This document shows, in pieces, positions 61,055-64,000 of a DNA stretch of 64,000 nt (position 1 is its first letter; each line of letters opens with the position of its first letter). Source of the DNA: Natronococcus occultus SP4 (GTDB lineage Archaea > Halobacteriota > Halobacteria > Halobacteriales > Natrialbaceae); the NCBI RefSeq assembly GCF_000328685.1, contig NC_019974.1, positions 797,001 to 861,000 on the forward strand. The letters are read 5' to 3'. The notes beneath the pieces are model-generated. The model made no database searches. It was given only the letters and a program-made list of their open reading frames with translations, and was not told the origin of the DNA. The translations under genes were made by a program, and so were the position numbers.

Positions 61055-62082
61055 GCGTCGTGGGCGGAGCGAACCGCGCTCTCGATGTCCTCGCTATCCG
61101 GAACGACCTCGTTTTCCATCGGGCGGGCGTACGGCAGCGGCACGTCCGGCACTGCGACCCGCTCGACGGTCTCGAGGTCGGCGAGGCCGCCCTCGGCGAC
61201 GCTGGCGATTATCTCGCCGGTGACGCCGTAGGACTGGTAGTCCTCGTCAACGACGACCAGCCGGCCCGTCTTCGCGACCGACTCGCGGATCGTCTCCGTG
61301 TCGAGCGGTACCAGGGTCCGGAGGTCGATCACCTCGGCGTCGATCCCGTCTTCGGCGAGGGCGTCGGCGGCCTCGAGCGCCCGGTGGACGTGCAGACCGA
61401 GCGTGACGACGGTGACGTCTTCCCCCTCGCGTTTGACGTCGGCGCTGCCGAAGGGGATGGTATACTCCTCCTCGGGCACCGGCGTCTTCGGCCCATCGGG
61501 GGCGGGCAGCCAGCCGATCCCCATCAGGCGCTTGTGGAAGAGGTAGACGACGGGGTCGTCGTCCCGGATGGCGTTGTGCATCAGCCCCTTCGCGTCGTAG
61601 GCCGTCGAGGGAACGACGACCTTCATCCCCGGCAGGTGGGCGAAGGTGCCGTACAGCGTCTGGGAGTGCTGGGCGGCGTCGTTGTACGTGCCCCCGACCG
61701 CGGCCGTCAGCACCATCGGGACGTTGACCGCCCCGCCGCTCATGTAGGTGTTTTTCGCCAGCTGGTTGTAGATCTGGTCCATCGCGACCCCGAAGAAGTC
61801 GACGAACATCAGCTCCGCGATGGGGCGCATCCCCTCCTGTGCGGCGCCGACGGCCGCCCCGAGGTAGGCCGTCTCGCTGATCGGCACGTCCATCACCCGA
61901 TCGCGGCCGAACTCCTCGAGCAGTCCCTCGGTGCTGTCGAAGATGCCGCCGTAGTCGGCGACGTCCTCGCCCATGTAGAAGACCTCGTCGTCCTCGCGCA
62001 TCTCGTGGGCGATGCCCTCGACCATCGCGCGGCTCATCGTCAGTTCGCGCTCGACCGCCTGCCGTCGTTCCTCCTGGGCCAT
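61051..62082 (-). CDS. Second 2-oxoacid/acetoin dehydrogenase E1 beta subunit
   Basis: A 343-aa paralogue of the E1 beta at 44126. Segments: VFYMGEDVADYGGIFDSTEG, RVMDVPISETAYLGAAVGAA and DLRTLVPLDTETIRESV. It forms the TPP site with the alpha subunit encoded upstream, with which it overlaps by one base. Confidence 0.92.
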   Translation of the reverse strand: MAQEERRQAVERELTMSRAMVEGIAHEMREDDEVFYMGEDVADYGGIFDSTEGLLEEFGRDRVMDVPISETAYLGAAVGAAQEGMRPIAELMFVDFFGVAMDQIYNQLAKNTYMSGGAVNVPMVLTAAVGGTYNDAAQHSQTLYGTFAHLPGMKVVVPSTAYDAKGLMHNAIRDDDPVVYLFHKRLMGIGWLPAPDGPKTPVPEEEYTIPFGSADVKREGEDVTVVTLGLHVHRALEAADALAEDGIDAEVIDLRTLVPLDTETIRESVAKTGRLVVVDEDYQSYGVTGEIIASVAEGGLADLETVERVAVPDVPLPYARPMENEVVPDSEDIESAVRSAHDA

Positions 62083-63122
62083 CAGTCGTCACCCCCGGCG
62101 AGTTCGTGGCTCGGCTCCTCGCTCGTCACGCCCGACGGCGGGTTGACGAAGACGTCCTCGTAGGCCGCGTCCGGATCGGGCTCGGGCTGCTCTTTCGCCC
62201 ACTCGATGGCCTCGTCGACGCGCTCGCGGGCGTCCTCGCGGATCGTCTCGAGCTCGTCGTCCGGGACGTCCTCGTTCCGGAGCTCGTCGGCGAGCCGCTC
62301 GATCGAGTCCCGCTGCTCGGCGGCCGCGACGTCCTCGTCCGGGCGGTAGCTCTCGGGGTCGCCCATGAAGTGGCCCATCCGCCGGTGGACCTGCACCTCG
62401 AGTAGCGTCGGCCCGTTACCGGCTCGCGCCCGGCCGACGGCATCCCTCGCGGCGTCGTAGACCGCCGTCGCGTCGTCGTAGTCGACGCGGACGCCCGGCA
62501 TGTCGAACCCGCCGGCACGCTGAGAGCCGTCGGCGACGTCGGTGACCCGTTCTTTGGGCATGCTGATCGCCCAGTCGTTGTCCTCGATGACGAAGACAAC
62601 GGGCAGCTGCTGGACGGCCGCGAGGTTCAGGGACTCGAGGAAAGCGCCCTGGCTGATCGCCCCTTCACCGAGGTAGGCGACGGCCACGCTGTCCTCGTTG
62701 CGCTTTTTCGCCGCGAGCCCCGCGCCGACCGCGGGCGGACAGCCCTGGGCGATGATGCCGCTGCAGGCAAAGCCCGCGTCGGGGTCGAACAGGTGCATGT
62801 GACCCCCTTTCCCGCTGCTCAATCCGGTCTCCCGGCCGAATATCTCCGCGGTCATCCGTTTCAGATCGACACCCTTCGCGATCGCGACGTGGTGAGGACG
62901 GTGGGGTGCCGTCACGGTGTCGTCGTCGCGCAGGTGTTGGCAGACGCCGACGGCGGCGGCCTCCTGGCCGGCCGCGAGATGTAACTCGCCGGGGATCGGC
63001 CCGGCCGAGATGTCGAACGCCGGCTGTTTTCCCTCGAGGTACTCCTCCTGGAGCCGTTCCTCGTAGTACCGTGCCGTCACCGCGTCCTCGAACATTTCAC
63101 GTAACTCGCTAACAGCCACCAT
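62082..63122 (-). CDS. Second 2-oxoacid/acetoin dehydrogenase E1 alpha subunit
   Basis: A 346-aa subunit starting MVAVSELREMFEDAVTARYY. The TPP motif is GEGAISQGAFLESLNLAAVQ, then IEDNDW, with SSGKGGHMHLF before it. The family prefers acetoin or branched 2-oxoacids. Compared with the alpha at 43041 it is clearly a separate paralogue. The start is supported by a TATA-like box 31 bp upstream. A longer open frame to 63719 overlaps the divergent regulator and is rejected. Confidence 0.9.
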   Translation of the reverse strand: MVAVSELREMFEDAVTARYYEERLQEEYLEGKQPAFDISAGPIPGELHLAAGQEAAAVGVCQHLRDDDTVTAPHRPHHVAIAKGVDLKRMTAEIFGRETGLSSGKGGHMHLFDPDAGFACSGIIAQGCPPAVGAGLAAKKRNEDSVAVAYLGEGAISQGAFLESLNLAAVQQLPVVFVIEDNDWAISMPKERVTDVADGSQRAGGFDMPGVRVDYDDATAVYDAARDAVGRARAGNGPTLLEVQVHRRMGHFMGDPESYRPDEDVAAAEQRDSIERLADELRNEDVPDDELETIREDARERVDEAIEWAKEQPEPDPDAAYEDVFVNPPSGVTSEEPSHELAGGDD

Positions 63123-63152
63123 GATGTACGCTACCACTATCGAGGCGAATTG

Positions 63153-63160
63153 ACATATAG
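63153..63160 (-). promoter_or_regulatory. TATA box of the second E1 operon
   Basis: acatatag (ctatatgt on the minus strand) lies 31-38 bp before the E1 alpha ATG, in the 111-bp divergent region shared with the HTH regulator. Confidence 0.5.
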
Positions 63161-63233
63161 GTAGCGTCCGTCGAGCCGCCGAAACCGCAGGAGACGGCAG
63201 ACAACGTATACTCGGGCGCACGAATACGATCGC

Positions 63234-63890
63234 ATGAGCGTCATCGTCGAGTTCACCATTGCAACCGAGGAGTTCGTCTTCGGTTCGGCGCTCGAGACGG
63301 TCGAGCACATGGAGATCGAACTCGAGGCGATCGTCCCCGTCGGGGGGCAGGTCGTGCCGTACTTCTGGGCGACCGGGGAGGGGTTCGAGGCGTTCGAACA
63401 CCACGTCGGCTCGGACTCGGATATCGAGAGCATCAGCCAGATCGATCGGCTCGACGGCACCGCGCTGTACCGGGCAGTGTGGTCCAGCGGCGCCGACGGA
63501 CTCCTTCGAGGACTCGCCGAGACGGAAGCCGTCGTCCTCGAGGCGATGACGACGGAGGCGGGCTGGTACTTTAGAGTCCGGTTTCCGGGCAACAAGGAGG
63601 TAAAGCGCTTTTCGGAGTACTGCACCGAGCGGTCGATCTCGATTCGCGTCGGTCGGGTCCACCCGCTCGCAGAGGCCTCGCGGGCGGGGCGGCGCTTCGA
63701 GCTCACGCCCGGTCAGCACGAGGCGATCGTCCTCGCCGTCCGGCGCGGATACTTCGAGGTGCCGCGAGAAACCGATCTCAGCGCGATCGCCGACGAGCTG
63801 GGAATCTCCCAGCAGGCCGCCTCCGAGCGCGTCCGCCGTGGCGCCAACGCGGTGCTTCGGGCCGCCCTCCCGATCCCGCGGTCGGAGTGA
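63234..63890 (+). CDS. Bat-type (bacterio-opsin activator) HTH regulator
   Basis: A 218-aa protein of the haloarchaeal Bat/HTH_10 family. The N-terminal 150 residues form the conserved sensor-like beta domain (VIVEFTIATEEFVFGSALE, EAGWYFRVRFPGNKEVKRFS). The C-terminal HTH is LTPGQHEAIVLAVRRGYFEV followed by ELGISQQAASERVRRGANAV. Its divergent arrangement with the E1 alpha operon suggests it controls that operon. Confidence 0.88.
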   Translation: MSVIVEFTIATEEFVFGSALETVEHMEIELEAIVPVGGQVVPYFWATGEGFEAFEHHVGSDSDIESISQIDRLDGTALYRAVWSSGADGLLRGLAETEAVVLEAMTTEAGWYFRVRFPGNKEVKRFSEYCTERSISIRVGRVHPLAEASRAGRRFELTPGQHEAIVLAVRRGYFEVPRETDLSAIADELGISQQAASERVRRGANAVLRAALPIPRSE

Positions 63891-64000
63891 GCGACTCTCG
63901 ACCCGGTCCCGCTATAAACTGGTTGTCGTAACTACCCGACGTTGGAAATCGAACGACGCTCTTGTCCGAGTTGCGATGGCTCCCAACCACGACGTCTCCG

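Noticed and set aside
63123-63719. N-terminal extension of the second E1 alpha
   Set aside because: It would be antisense to the Bat-type regulator and lacks similarity. The TATA box at 63153 supports the shorter start.

Overview
The window is a chromosomal segment from a halophilic archaeon of class Halobacteria. Housekeeping genes are GC-rich and their proteins are strongly acidic. Several genes belong to characteristic haloarchaeal families, such as Tat-type lipoproteins, halocyanin-like cupredoxins and an HFX_2341-type regulator. Promoters are of the TATA type, often 25-35 bp before the start codon as for leaderless mRNAs. The genus cannot be fixed from this window.

Bases 1-24,000 are core genome. 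They hold rad50 (5' end outside the window), a small conserved operon, family B DNA polymerase, the sufCBD Fe-S assembly operon, a ferritin-like protein with a DtxR-type metal regulator, a secreted phospholipase D-like protein, a HEAT-repeat protein, archaetidylserine synthase, a cupredoxin, an internally shortened DUF3179 protein, a ribosomal/KEOPS cluster (uS15, DHH/RecJ-like, Pcc1, eS1) and two tandem acyl-CoA synthetases.

Bases 24,011-38,934 are an accessory region stacked on a tRNA-Ala(GGC) gene. The 3' end of the tRNA (36 bp) recurs at 29,981 and 33,586. Each copy lies just outside a tyrosine recombinase gene that reads back towards the tRNA, and a third recombinase remnant lies beyond the last copy. 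The recombinases are progressively more damaged away from the tRNA: intact, then one frameshift, then N-terminally truncated without an att site. This suggests successive insertions with the youngest nearest the tRNA. Element 1 carries a CARF-like/winged-helix HFX_2341 regulator and an EamA transporter that share a direct-repeat operator, plus a SWIM zinc protein, a winged-helix regulator and small proteins. Element 2 is very small. Besides its broken integrase it carries only two tandem paralogous two-TM proteins with duplicated promoters. The outer zone holds a broken vapBC, a transposase remnant, a coiled-coil protein with a Cys-rich partner, a PhiH1-repressor-like regulator and an intact vapBC.

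Bases 39,000-64,000 return to GC-rich chromosome with a metabolic emphasis. An orphan DUF1156 DNA methylase is followed by a 2-oxoacid dehydrogenase cluster (E1 alpha, E1 beta, an AcoX/NAD-kinase-like protein, a VOC protein and a convergent E2). The E2 has two tandem subunit-binding domains and is fused to a C-terminal OsmC domain. Next come 2-oxoacid:ferredoxin oxidoreductase (korAB-type), an Lrp regulator, a HAD hydrolase, an SRPBCC protein, a NosL-like lipoprotein, a second EamA transporter, a ring-cleaving dioxygenase and an iron-type alcohol dehydrogenase. A long hairpin separates convergent genes near 59,075. The window ends with a quinone oxidoreductase and a second E1 alpha/E1 beta/lipoyl-domain operon divergent from a Bat-type HTH regulator.
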